64,000 nt of DNA from Branchiostoma floridae (GCF_000003815.2 NC_049996.1:11085944-11149943); one strand, 5' to 3'. Numbered from the stretch's first letter, positions 23,661-34,066 are shown. Notes: generated by a model not told the origin, from the letters alone. Made by a program: numbers and translations.

Positions 23661-24152
23661 CACCCGCCCGCCTGTCCTGCCTGTCAATTCTATCCATTAT
23701 CTTAGTCTGTTGCCGTCAGACTGGATCAGTGTCAAGTCATTCAAACCAATGTTTCGCTGTTAAGTTCCCCATGGTGGCAGAGTACAGAAGGGTGATCAAA
23801 TCACGCACCACTCTAACTCAATATGATTGTTCTGTGTACTGCTGTCAATGTTGCCATGCTTGTTATGTGCAACGTTAGTAAAAAAACACATACAATTGGC
23901 ATTTGGGAACCGTGCAATCTATTCTTTTTGATAATAACGGATACATTGAATCATTCTTCTTCCTTCTCAATACAATGGTGAATAAACACAGTGATAAGCT
24001 AAACATGTGATTAAACGACACACGACTCTAGCCATGATATTTTGTCTAGTTCAACTGTCTAAATGATACACAAGCAATCGCGTGTAGAATATTCTTAGTT
24101 CCATGTACCCAAATGTCCTACCGACAGTTTTTTGTTCATCGTTAACCTTCTA

Positions 24153-24475
24153 CATCTCATGGAGACAAAGAATTTCAAATAAAGTCCTTTACAAGGATAT
24201 ACCGCCGATAGCCGAAACTATTCGGCAAAGGAGACTGCGTTTTGCAGGCCACTGCTGGAGGAAAAAGGATGAAGTAGTGCACAAACTGTTACTGTGGAAT
24301 CCGAACCACGGAAACAGGGGCAGGGGAAGACCGCGTAAGTCATACACTAAGCAGCTTGCAGAAGACACCGGTCTGGACCTGCAACAACTTCCCGCAGCGA
24401 TGGATGACAAAGAGGGGTGGAGGAAACTGGTTATGTGGAGACTTCGAGCGAGCTCGCCGGAGTAAGTAAGTAAAG
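24153..24475 (+). mobile_element. 5'-truncated non-LTR retrotransposon (RT C-terminal tail)
   Basis: Encodes ISWRQRISNKVLYKDIPP followed by IRQRRLRFAGHCWRK and GRGRPRKSY...DTGLD, the familiar C-terminal tail of non-LTR reverse transcriptases. It ends in short GTAA repeats (agtaagtaagtaaag), typical of a LINE 3' end. It is flanked by a 10-bp target-site duplication, TAACCTTCTA at 24143-24152 and 24476-24485. The uninterrupted site is seen in the paralogous spacer near 2240-2260. The reverse-transcriptase catalytic domain is absent, so it is inactive. Confidence 0.85.
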
Positions 24476-25274
24476 TAACCTTCTAGGCATATAGAACATT
24501 ACTTTGTAATTACAATAGAAATGCATTCAATATATTTCTTGGCTTTTCACCAATCTCAATAAGTCACTCCAGATTCAAACAAAGTCCTACTCCAAAAACA
24601 AGGTATATCCATTTACAGCACTCAACAAAAACAATTACATCAGTTACGTCATTGTGCTCTTAAAACAAAACTAAAAATCACGTCACAGTTTCTGATCATT
24701 AACCTCACCTTTCCAGGCGTGTCATAAGTATCGAGCGTTAAGTAAAAAGGGTTGCTAGGTTTTGGCAGAAACACAATTTTTAACATTAAGGCCATATCAA
24801 TAAGAAACAGAAAAGGCATGTCAAAGATGGAAAAAGACTAATGTTGTCATTGAACAGAAGAAAGGGAAATTCTGTGAATAACATTCTATGCCATGTATGC
24901 TGTCATTGGGTCCGGTTTACTTTGTAAAGGCGACATTGTAAAGTAATGCCATGTTCTATGTCACATTGGGTCTGTCCTTGGTGCTAAATGTACCCGATGA
25001 ATGTTGAACAGCTCAAATCGTGACTGTCCGTATGTTGTTTCCTGTGCGCGGTGCTTGTAAGACCTACATCGGCTCTCTATATATGTGGCAATACTGTCTA
25101 TCATTGAGACTTACGTCGGGAGAGTTACCTCCACTCCTTCCCTCCGAACGTCCCTGTCTTCTTAAGTGTTCTTTGTGCAGAGTCTTGAACCCAGAGATCC
25201 AATGCACGATTGGCGACGTCGCCCAAAATGTGCCTTGGATCACAAAGCCCATTGTTTGTGGATAACTCTAGTCC

Positions 25275-25280
25275 TTTATT
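25275..25280 (-). terminator. Candidate polyadenylation signal (AATAAA), copy 6
   Basis: AATAAA on the minus strand, about 250 bp past the stop of copy 6. It aligns with the one at 2893-2898. Confidence 0.4.
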
Positions 25281-25531
25281 CCAGGAGGTTACTAAATGAT
25301 GTCTACATGCCGTACTTCCTTCGTACATTGTTAGCTTAGGTCAGCCCTAGTGGTGAACTGTCTTTTCCTCCGAAATTCTGTGAGTTCTGCATTGTCGCTG
25401 AAAGAGTGTATAGGTTAGTACAATGTGCGGTATGTGCCTGCAGACTTGACTGTTTGTGACGTGTACAGGCTGGATGGTAGAGTCGTTTCTTGTCAATCCT
25501 CTAGGATAACCAGATGTTCCTCGCTGAAACC

Positions 25532-27172
25532 TTAATCAATAGAGTCGGTGTGGTTTGCAGTTGTTGATGTAGTTGTTGTACCATCTGTCCCTGCCCCAAG
25601 TCCGTCGTCCAAACCTTCATCTGTAGAGTAGATGCTGTTTGTTGTTAGTGCTGTAGATTCTGTTCCATTATCCAAATCTTCTTCAACAGAGTAGATCTGG
25701 CTTGTTGTAGTTTTTGTTCCAACCGTGATCGCCTCACGCGTGTTATAGAGTTTGTTTCGTATTGGTGCAGTAACGCCTATATCTTCTTCAATAGCGTACA
25801 TGCAATTTGTTGTTTGTGCTGTAGTGTCAGTTCCGTTATCCAAATCGTCATCAATAGAGTAGATTTGGCCTATTGTTGGTGATGTAGCTTCTGCCCCATT
25901 ATCCAAATCTTCTTCATTAGAGTAGACGTGGTCTATTGTTGATGCTGTAGTTTCTCTTCCATTCGTGTCTGCCCCGCGTACGTCATCCATACCTTCTTCA
26001 ACAGAGTAGATGTGGTTTGTTGTTGATGATGTACCTTGACTTTCGCCCGTGATTGTTAAATCTACGCCATCCAAATCTTCCTCAGGATTGTCGTAAGTGT
26101 GGTCTACTGTTTGTGGTGCAGTACGCACAGGAATGGAGTGATCTGCACCAATGTTGACATCTTTGCGACAATCGCAGCACAGCTTATGCTTAATGGTGAA
26201 TCCGATGACGCAGAGTACGACAGTCAAAGCCAGAATTGTTCCCATCACAGCGGTGAGGATGTAAAGAATTGAAAGTTTGTCGTCGTCTTCCTGTTTCATT
26301 GTTCCCGTGGCGTTCAGACTAGACGTCTTCGTGGTCTGTGCAGAGCCTGTTGGTATGATGGGCATAGAAGTTTCGTTGTGCTGCAGTTGATTTTCAGTCT
26401 CAGTCTGATTCTCATCATCATCTGTAAGAAATACGGTAGAAGTCACGGTCATCGCTTCCGGTTCTGTGGTCGGCTGGTGTACTCCACAGCCCGTTAGTTT
26501 GACTGACACGTTGGACAAGTGCAACTTATTCAGTTCACTCGGACTGGAGCAGACATGAGCGCCCATCTTTAGGCTTTTGACGAGAAAACAAGCTGAACAG
26601 CGCGAACAACAGGCCTGTCGCTCTTTCCCTTTACAGGTCTGTAAACACGCCATCTTGACAATCAGCCAGGAGAGGTCACAGTCACAGTGAAATGGGTTAT
26701 CGTTGATGAGCGCATCGGTCACTTGTGGCCGCCCCAGCTCGTACTCAGAGAACGACGCCAGTTTGTTGAAACGAAGGTCAACATCTCTCAGCTTCGGGAG
26801 ATGCTGAATGACCGTGTCCAGCTTCACGTACCGAAGTCGGTTTCCGAGGAGATCAAGAGATTCCAAATTTGGCAGAGCACGCAAAGACATCCAGGAAAAA
26901 GATTCTATGCAGATCCATTGTAGTTCCAATGTACGCAGCCGCGGTAGGGGTGGAAGGTACGAAACGTTCCTGATGCTACATGAACTGGACAAAGTAAACC
27001 AATCAGCATTAGCAGGGACGTCTTCAGGAATCGCCGTAAGGTTTGTCTTGTAACAGTGAACCCGTGGCCCAGAGTATGACAAATAGTGTATTTTACACGT
27101 AGCCGGCAGACACACGCAACCTGACCACTGACGTGTCAAAGTAAGAAGCAAAAGCAGTCCACTTACTTTCAT
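25532..27172 (-). CDS. LRR type I transmembrane receptor, array copy 6 (second tail class)
   Basis: A single exon of 546 residues, from ATG 27172. Signal peptide 1-20; N-cap from CLPATCKIHYLSYSG; LRRs about 70-160; C-cap about 160-230; stalk 231-300 with NQT, NET and NAT glycosylation motifs. The transmembrane helix is about 301-327, and LCCDCRKDVN lies just inside the membrane. The tail has one YDNP and then seven further tyrosine units (HIYSVEE, HVYSNEE, QIYSIDD, CMYAIEE, KLYNTRE, QIYSVEE, SIYSTDE). It differs from copy 5 by one extra IYS unit. Its first LRR strand reads LELQWICIE, where the others read LELERNCIE, and its N-cap is unlike the rest. The 5' flank is a different type, shared only with 14975-16313. 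Confidence 0.88.
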   Translation of the reverse strand: MKVSGLLLLLTLTRQWSGCVCLPATCKIHYLSYSGPRVHCYKTNLTAIPEDVPANADWFTLSSSCSIRNVSYLPPLPRLRTLELQWICIESFSWMSLRALPNLESLDLLGNRLRYVKLDTVIQHLPKLRDVDLRFNKLASFSEYELGRPQVTDALINDNPFHCDCDLSWLIVKMACLQTCKGKERQACCSRCSACFLVKSLKMGAHVCSSPSELNKLHLSNVSVKLTGCGVHQPTTEPEAMTVTSTVFLTDDDENQTETENQLQHNETSMPIIPTGSAQTTKTSSLNATGTMKQEDDDKLSILYILTAVMGTILALTVVLCVIGFTIKHKLCCDCRKDVNIGADHSIPVRTAPQTVDHTYDNPEEDLDGVDLTITGESQGTSSTTNHIYSVEEGMDDVRGADTNGRETTASTIDHVYSNEEDLDNGAEATSPTIGQIYSIDDDLDNGTDTTAQTTNCMYAIEEDIGVTAPIRNKLYNTREAITVGTKTTTSQIYSVEEDLDNGTESTALTTNSIYSTDEGLDDGLGAGTDGTTTTSTTANHTDSID

Positions 27173-27242
27173 GTTTGCGCAGGTTGTCCTCAGTGTAGTC
27201 TGTGATCAGCAATAGATACGCTTCAATTAGATAGATATACAT

Positions 27243-27253
27243 GTATATATATT
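27243..27253 (-). promoter_or_regulatory. TATA-like box, copy 6
   Basis: AATATATATAC on the minus strand, about 72 bp upstream of the ATG. The surrounding flank is not homologous to those of copies 1, 2, 4 and 5, but the position is equivalent. Confidence 0.35.
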
Positions 27254-28562
27254 CTAACGTTTCCCAGCTGATGTGTGCTGCTTTGAAAAGACAAGTCGCA
27301 GTGTGCCAGTGTGCCAGTTTTCTGTCTGCAGCAAGTATGGAATCTTGATAACGTCATGTGTTTGTATAAAACATGCGCGCCTGTCTGTCGTGTTCATGAC
27401 GGCACTTTCTGTATAAGGCACTGACCTAAAGAGAAGTTTTGTGTTTACGACAACAGCCCTGAAAAATTATGGTCTGTCTATTGGGATACTTCTTTTATTT
27501 TGTTTTGCTTTCGATTTCGGTGAACAGATATGAGAAAAACAGATTTTTACAATATGAACGTGAAATTAATCAGGGCAATTGCATTTTCAACATATTGTAA
27601 ATGTACAGATAAACATTGTACAAGAACAGGGATATCGATGCACAATACTTACTACTTATCATTACATCAGCTGTTCAAAGCTTCCATCCGTTAATAGTGT
27701 CCGGAATACGGGAAGTTTTTTTTTCTTTTTATCATACAGATGCCGGATAGAAAATTCTTTGTACCCTGCCAAAGCGGCGGGCTGTTGCTTTAGTCGGTCG
27801 GGTAACATGAAACAAAACATTTTTCCTAGGCCTATATTTGTTCTATTCCTGTGCTATAGACTGTAGACTGAATACAACCACGTTTTGTAATCACAGAATC
27901 AATCTGGAAACTCCCTGTTTGAAAACATCCACTCAGACGGTTTTAGTAATGGGCGAGAAAACGAAATTGCGCTATGTCTTCCGACGCATATTTTTGGTGG
28001 CGCTTCAAGTACTGATTGGGAGATTGTAGAATCATGGCACCAAAAAGTTCCATACTTTTCGGTAGCCTACGGAACATAGCCAACCATTGGATGGTTACCA
28101 TTTAGTTTCACGAACATGCAAATAAAGCTCTCCTTGCATATAAGTTAGGCAACATTGCGTCATGGGCTCACGGGACATCCACAGTTGTGTGTGGCTGTGA
28201 AAGTAGGAACAGGAAACAGCTCATTTGCATGTTTGTGAGAGTTGAATGGTATTCTGAACAGCTAACAAAGTGGCTGACGACTCAAACGTCGGTAGGAAGT
28301 GCGTATAATTCATTCAAGACGTTCTCAAGACACAATTCATTAGCATTTATACGCTGTGAAGTTACATTTGATATTGTTTTAATGTTTTGATGGGCCAGAT
28401 TCTACAATACGTACGTTTAAGTTCAATACATCTTTGTATGAATACTTCCATTTGTTTTTTTTTTGTGTTCATATGTAGAGATTGTTACAAAGCAGACATA
28501 ACTAAATACCCCCACGTTTACTTACTAGTATTTGAGAAGTAATCAGAAAGTTCCATGTTTTA

Positions 28563-28740
28563 GAAGAACTCTTCTCAGATTGATCTGAGCACAAACCAAA
28601 TGTCACTGGATACCTTCACGTAATGTAATATGACACCCAACTATGTTTAAGAACTCTTCTCGGATTGATCTGTAGACAATCCATTTGTCACTGGATACCC
28701 TCACGTAATGCAATCTGACACCCAATCTGGAAACTTCTGG
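28563..28740. repeat. Tandem duplication in the terminal array spacer
   Basis: About two copies of a ~90-bp unit containing AGAACTCTTCTC, GATTGATCTG and TGTCACTGGATACC, followed by a third, more diverged match. These are the same motifs that occur once or twice in the internal spacers. Confidence 0.7.
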
Positions 28741-28937
28741 TTTTTGGCACTCTATTCAGATTAGTCTGAGGAAAATGTCTTGAGGAAGAACATGAGAAGT
28801 TGCATTTGATATGTCTGCTTCTCTGTCCTGTATCTAGTGACTGTACGTGTTCTTGAATCTATTCATTGATGGAGTTGACAGAAAAATGCATACAGACGCA
28901 ACAAGAGCTGTAGAGTAGTGTAGTAAAGAGAGAGAGA

Positions 28938-28940
<3 letters not shown>

Positions 28941-29008
<68 letters not shown>

Positions 29009-29009
29009 T
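28941..29009. repeat. (TG)n microsatellite
   Basis: About 60 bp of pure TG with an imperfect end (tatgtgtgta). The open frames across it are artefacts of the repeat. Confidence 0.98.
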
Positions 29010-29331
29010 ATAACCCAAGGCGTCTGTCCATGGTACTGAACCTAGAATGTGATTTCCTTCAGTTTGTATATCTGTCGCCTGGGGCGTTGCTACTTCTTGG
29101 GTGCGTGTACTCCAATAGGCAAGGGCAAGGACGTTCTATCAGAAGGGTCATGGTCATGGAGTAAAGAAGGGCTAAGTTCTAAGCGCATGTATCTCAAAAG
29201 CCAATAACGCAATCCCCTTGCCATGGGGACCCATGGAGCGGTTCATCCTTTGACCAAGCAGCTTTCTTGCCCTGGCCGGCCGACTAACATATCAAACCAT
29301 ACTCGTGCAATTTCTACTATAAGACCCTGCT

Positions 29332-29389
29332 ATTAGACCAAGGAGCTTTTGTCGAGCTTTTATTTGATAAAAGCTCCTTGATTAGACCA
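29332..29389. mobile_element. 40-bp hairpin insertion with 9-bp flanking repeats
   Basis: AGGAGCTTTT at 29341-29350 pairs with AAAAGCTCCT at 29369-29378, leaving an 18-base loop. The hairpin is flanked by identical ATTAGACCA at 29332-29340 and 29381-29389. This has the form of a tiny foldback insertion with a 9-bp target duplication, or the remnant of a larger element. Confidence 0.5.
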
Positions 29390-29439
29390 GTGATCCGCGT
29401 AGCCTGATAGAGGCTAGGACCGTATGGGTGTCACGGAAA

Positions 29440-29540
29440 TAAAGTTGCGTTAGCCAGGAAAAACGTCACTTCCGGTTCGGTCGGAAACAGGAAATGCCGT
29501 CACGACATTTTTTGCAGACGACAGTAGCTGTGACTAGGGC
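29440..29540 (+). promoter_or_regulatory. Possible GC-rich promoter with ETS-type sites
   Basis: CACTTCCGG at 29467-29475 is the complement of an ETS/GABP site, followed by ACAGGAAATG and several CpGs. Just downstream the repeat unit has a good donor sequence (CGGTGAGT near 29575). This is suggestive only; no transcript is known. Confidence 0.25.
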
Positions 29541-29877
29541 AATGACCCTAATTGACGGCTGCGCAGAAGGTCCCCGGTGAGTCCCCTCAGGGTTGATTTT
29601 TAAAAGTATCAGAAGATGTGTTTTTCTTTGGAAATGTTGGCATCTTGGAGCTGTATTCTACAGGTAAGGGTTGTAGGTTTTTTATTATGTCGAAAAAAAC
29701 AGACTTTCAAGCCTGTTTTGGGTGCCTGGACACTAGAAAGAAGTTTGTTATGTAGCTGTCATTGTAGTGCCAGATGGGGTCAAAGGTCACCGAGTTGCGT
29801 TTGGATGCAAATCACATGTGTTCCAGTGGTCAGAAAGTTCCGAAAAGTTGAGAATGGACATTTTAGAAGCCGGGCTA

Positions 29878-29977
29878 NNNNNNNNNNNNNNNNNNNNNNN
29901 NNNNNNNNNNNNNNNNNNNNNNNNNNNNNNNNNNNNNNNNNNNNNNNNNNNNNNNNNNNNNNNNNNNNNNNNNNNNN
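29878..29977. other. Assembly gap, 100 N
   Basis: A run of exactly 100 N between array sequence and the second (TG)n tract. Confidence 0.99.

Positions 29978-30038
<61 letters not shown>
29978..30038. repeat. (TG)n microsatellite, second copy
   Basis: About 60 bp of TG abutting the gap. The following sequence to 30,364 repeats 29,010-29,335 almost exactly. Confidence 0.98.
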
Positions 30039-30041
<3 letters not shown>

Positions 30042-31003
30042 ACCCAATGCGTCTGTCCATGGTACTGAAGCTAGAATGTGATTTCCTTCAGTTTGTATAT
30101 CTGTCGCCTGGGGCGTTGCTACTTCTTGGGTGCGTGTACTCCAATAGGCAAGGGCAAGGACGTTCTATCAGAAGGGTCATGGTCATGGAGTAAAGAAGGG
30201 CTAAGTTCTAAGCGCATGTATCTCAAAAGCCAATAACGCAATCCCCTTGCCATGGGGACCCATGGAGCGGTTCATCCTTTGACCAAGCAGCTTTCTTGCC
30301 CTGGCCGGCCGACTAACATATCAAACCATACTCGTGCAATTTCTACTATAAGACCCTGCTATTACTTTTTGGTTAATGCTATGGAGCCTATCAAATGCCT
30401 CAAACCACTGCCAAAGCCTTGAGGAAAGTCCTCTGACACCTGCCATGAGATCCATTCCCCTGGGAGCATTCTTGGTCAGAAAGCTTTGAAACTTGGGATA
30501 ATGTTTGAAAACTCTTACTCGCATCATGCGAAATGATTGAAACTTGTCAATTCTCAAGTTCGGGCCCCTACAAGGGCAATGACCCCTAATTGACGGCTGC
30601 GCAGAAGGTCCCCGGTGAGTCCCCTCAGGATTGATTTTTAAAAGTATCAGAAGATGTGTTTTTCTTTGGAAATGTTGGCATCTTGGAGCTGTATTCTACA
30701 GGTAAGGGTTGTAGGTTTTTTATTATGTCGAAAAAAACAGACTTTTAAGCCTGTTTTGGGTGCCTGGAACACTAGAAAGAAGTTTGTTATGTAGCTGTCA
30801 TTGTAGTGCCAGATGGGGTCAAAGGTCACCGAGTTGCGTTTGGATGCAAATCACCGGTCAGAAAGTTCCGAAAAGTTGAGAATGGACATTTTAGAAGCCG
30901 GGCTACCCTCTCAATGTTAGTTTTTCGAGAACGAAACGTCAGGTAGGTGACTTTTGACAGCTTCCATTTGCCATTAAATGCATTATAAGGATAGGGAAGA
31001 CAT

Positions 31004-31805
31004 GATTGGTGGTCACTGCTCTGCCATGTTCGGCAGGGTATTCAAGTTCAAAATTAGCAGGTGTCAAGACACTTCAAGTGATGCGGGAAGGGTTGTCAAG
31101 CATTGTCACAAGTTTCAAAGACTTCACGGAGACCCTACTCCAAGGATTGGTCCCCAGGGAGCACAGGTGTCAGGAGGGGTGTGGTAAGGTTTGTGGCTTT
31201 GGTTAGACTTCATATTGTTTAGCAAAAAGTGGCACAAACAGGGGAAAATGGTAAAATCTGCTCACCCTGTCATAAGGGGACTACTCTCCATCAGTTTAGA
31301 CACCAAAATTTGTATCTAAATGCTGTTAGACCACACTTTGGAGCAGATGATGAGAGTGCATAGAATGAGGGGGGGGGGGTAGGTGTGTCCTTTGGGGCTT
31401 ATATATCCTTGGGGGCCAATATGTTCCCAAAAATTGGTTATATGGGCAAAAGAAAGGCTTTACCTGACTCAACTGACTGAAATTTCTTGAGAAATTCTGC
31501 CATTTTAGTGGTTTTGGGCCTGATTTCTTACTTTCTGTACCTTTTATTGATAATGTAATATGCGCTCTCATAAAATGCTTCAAAGTCTAACCTGGCAGCT
31601 TTTCAATACAACTTTAGGTGTGTAAATGGTGGGAGAATACTTTCCTTATGCTAGAAAGATCAGCTTTTAACTTTTTCTTCAGTTTGTGTCACTTTTTGGT
31701 TAATGCTATGGAGCCTATCAAATGCCTCAAACCACTGCCAAAGCCTTGAGGAAAGTCCTCTGACACCTGCCATGAGATCCATTCCCCTGGGAGCATTCTT
31801 GGTCA
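31004..31805. repeat. Foldback unit 1
   Basis: The left arm begins GATTGGTGGTCACTGC at 31,004 and the centre is near 31,430. The right arm is cut at 31,805 by the first short-unit deletion. The arms are diverged but alignable (for example CATAAGG, AAAAAGTGGCACAAAC against AAAAAGTGACACAAAC, and AGAGTGCATA against AGAGCGCATA). Confidence 0.75.
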
Positions 31806-31871
31806 CGTCAGGTAGGTGACTTTTGACAGCTTCTATTTGCCATTAAATGCATTATAAGGATAGGGAAGACA

Positions 31872-32785
31872 TGATTGGTGGTTCGGGCCCCTACAATTCG
31901 GCAGGGTATTCAAGTTCAAAATTAGCAGGTGTCAAGACACTTCAAGTGATGCGGGAAGGGTTGTCAAGCATTGTCACAAGTTTCAAAGACTTCACGGAGA
32001 CCCTACTCCAAGGATTGGTCCCCAGGGAGCACAGGTGTCAGGAGGGATGTGGTAAGGTTTGTGGCTTTGGTTAGACTTCATATTGTTTAGCAAAAAGTGG
32101 CACAAACAGGGGAAAATGGTAAAATCTGCTCACCCTGTCATAAGGGGACTACTCTCCATCAGTTTAGACACCAAAATTTGTATCTAAATGCTGTTAGACC
32201 ACACTTTGGAGCAGATGATGAGAGTGCATAGAATGAGGGGGGGGGGGTAGGTGTGTCCTTTGGGGCTTATATATCCTTGGGGGCCAATATGTTCCCAAAA
32301 ATTGGTTATATGGGCAAAAGAAAGGCTTTACCTGACTCAACTGACTGAAATTTCTTGAGAAATTCTGCCATTTTAGTGGTTTTGGGCCTGATTTCTTACT
32401 TTCTGTACCTTTTATTGATAATGTAATATGCGCTCTCATAAAATGCTTCAAAGTCTAACCTGGCAGCTTTTCAATACAACTTTAGGTGTGTAAATGGTGG
32501 GAGAATACTTTCCTTATGCTAGAAAGATCAGCTTTTAACTTTTTCTTCAGTTTGTGTCACTTTTTGGTTAATGCTATGGAGCCTATCAAATGCCTCAAAC
32601 CACTGCCAAAGCCTTGAGGAAAGTCCTCTGACACCTGCCATGAGATCCATTCCCCTGGGAGCATTCTTGGTCAGAAAGCTTTGAAACTTGGGATAATGTT
32701 TGAAAACTCTTACTCGCATCATGCGAAATGATTGAAACTTGTCAATTCTCAAGTTCGGGCCCCTACAAGGGCAATGACCCCTAAT
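31872..32785. repeat. Foldback unit 2
   Basis: Same palindrome, centred near 32,295. In its left arm the expected CACTGCTCTGCCATG is replaced by TCGGGCCCCTACAA, text that normally belongs to the outer end of the right arm. Confidence 0.75.
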
Positions 32786-32925
32786 TAACGGCTGCGCAGA
32801 AGGTCCCCGGTGAGTCCCCTCAGGATTGATTTTTAAAAGTATCAGAAGATGTGTTTTTCTTTGGAAATGTTGGCATCTTGGAGCTGTATTCTACAGGTAA
32901 GGGTTGTAGGTTTTTTATTATGTCG

Positions 32926-33655
32926 TTTGTGGCTTTGGTTAGACTTCATACTGTTTAGCAAAAAGTGGCACAAACAGGGGAAAATGGTAAAATCTGCTCA
33001 CCCTGTCATAAGGGGACTACTCTCCATCAGTTTAGACACCAAAATTTGTATCTTAATGCTGTTAGACCACACTTTGGAGCAGATGATGAGAGTGCATAGA
33101 ATGAGGGGGGGGGGGGGTAGGTGTGTCCTTTGGGGCTTATATATCCTTGGGGGCCAATATGTTCCCAAAAATTGGTTATATGGGCAAAAGAAAGGCTTTA
33201 CCTGACTCAACTGACTGAAATTTATTGAGAAATTCTGCCATTTTAGTGGTTTTGGGCCTGATTTCTTACTTTCTGTACCTTTTATTGATAATGTAATATG
33301 CACTCTCATAAAATGCTTCAAAGTCTAACCTGGCAGCTTTTCAATACAACTTTAGGTGTGTAAATGGTGGGAGAATACTTTCCTTATGCTAGAAGGATCA
33401 GCTTTTAACTTTCTCTTCAGTTTGTGTCACTTTTTGGTCAATGCTATGGAGCCTATCAAATGCCTCAAACCACTGCCAAAGCCCTGAGGAAAGTCCTCTG
33501 ACACCTGCCATGAGATCTATTCCCCTGGGAGCATTCTTGGTCAGAAAGCTTTGAAACTTGGGATAATGTTTGAAAACTCTTACCCGCATCATGCGAAATG
33601 AATGAAACTTGTCAATTCTCAAGTTCGGGCCCCTACAAGGGCAATGACCCTAATT
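32926..33655. repeat. Foldback unit 3, left arm truncated
   Basis: The left arm starts only at GTTTGTGGCTTTGG, joined directly to TATTATGTCG of the inter-palindrome spacer. The right arm is complete. Confidence 0.75.
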
Positions 33656-34066
33656 GACGGCTGCGCAGAAGGTCCCCGGTGAGTCCCCTCAGGGTTGATT
33701 TTTAAAAGTATCAGAAGATGTGTTTTTCTTTGGAAATGTTGGCATCTTGGAGCTGTATTCTACAGGTAAGGGTTGTAGGTTTTTTATTATGTCGAAAAAA
33801 ACAGACTTTCAAGCCTGTTTTGGGTGCCTGGACACTAGAAAGAAGTTTGTTATGTAGCTGTCATTGTAGTGCCAGATGGGGTCAAAGGTCACCGAGTTGC
33901 GTTTGGATGCAAATCACCGGTCAGAAAGTTCCGAAAAGTTGAGAATGGACATTTTAGAAGCCGGGCTACCCTCTCAATGTTAGTTTTTCGAGAACGAAAC
34001 GTCAGGTAGGTGACTTTTGACAGCTTCTATTTGCCATTAAATGCATTATAAGGATAGGGAAGACAT

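Larger units (their letters stand above)
21908..25531. other. LRR-array spacer between copies 5 and 6
   Basis: Homologous to the other spacers, with the minisatellite at 23390-23660 and a LINE fragment inserted at 24153-24475. No host gene is recognised. Confidence 0.75.
27173..28940. other. Upstream flank of LRR copy 6 and end of the array
   Basis: 27,173-28,496 is the counterpart of 14,975-16,313. From about 28,500 to 28,900 the common array spacer returns and then fades into unrelated sequence. No gene is recognised. Confidence 0.7.

Noticed and set aside
3153-27172. Variable lymphocyte receptor (VLR) locus
   Set aside because: Each gene is already complete in one exon with its own membrane anchor and tail. 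I saw no unattached LRR cassettes in the spacers.
28834-29164. Open frames of repeating Thr-His or Cys-Val
   Set aside because: They are translations of the (TG)n microsatellite.
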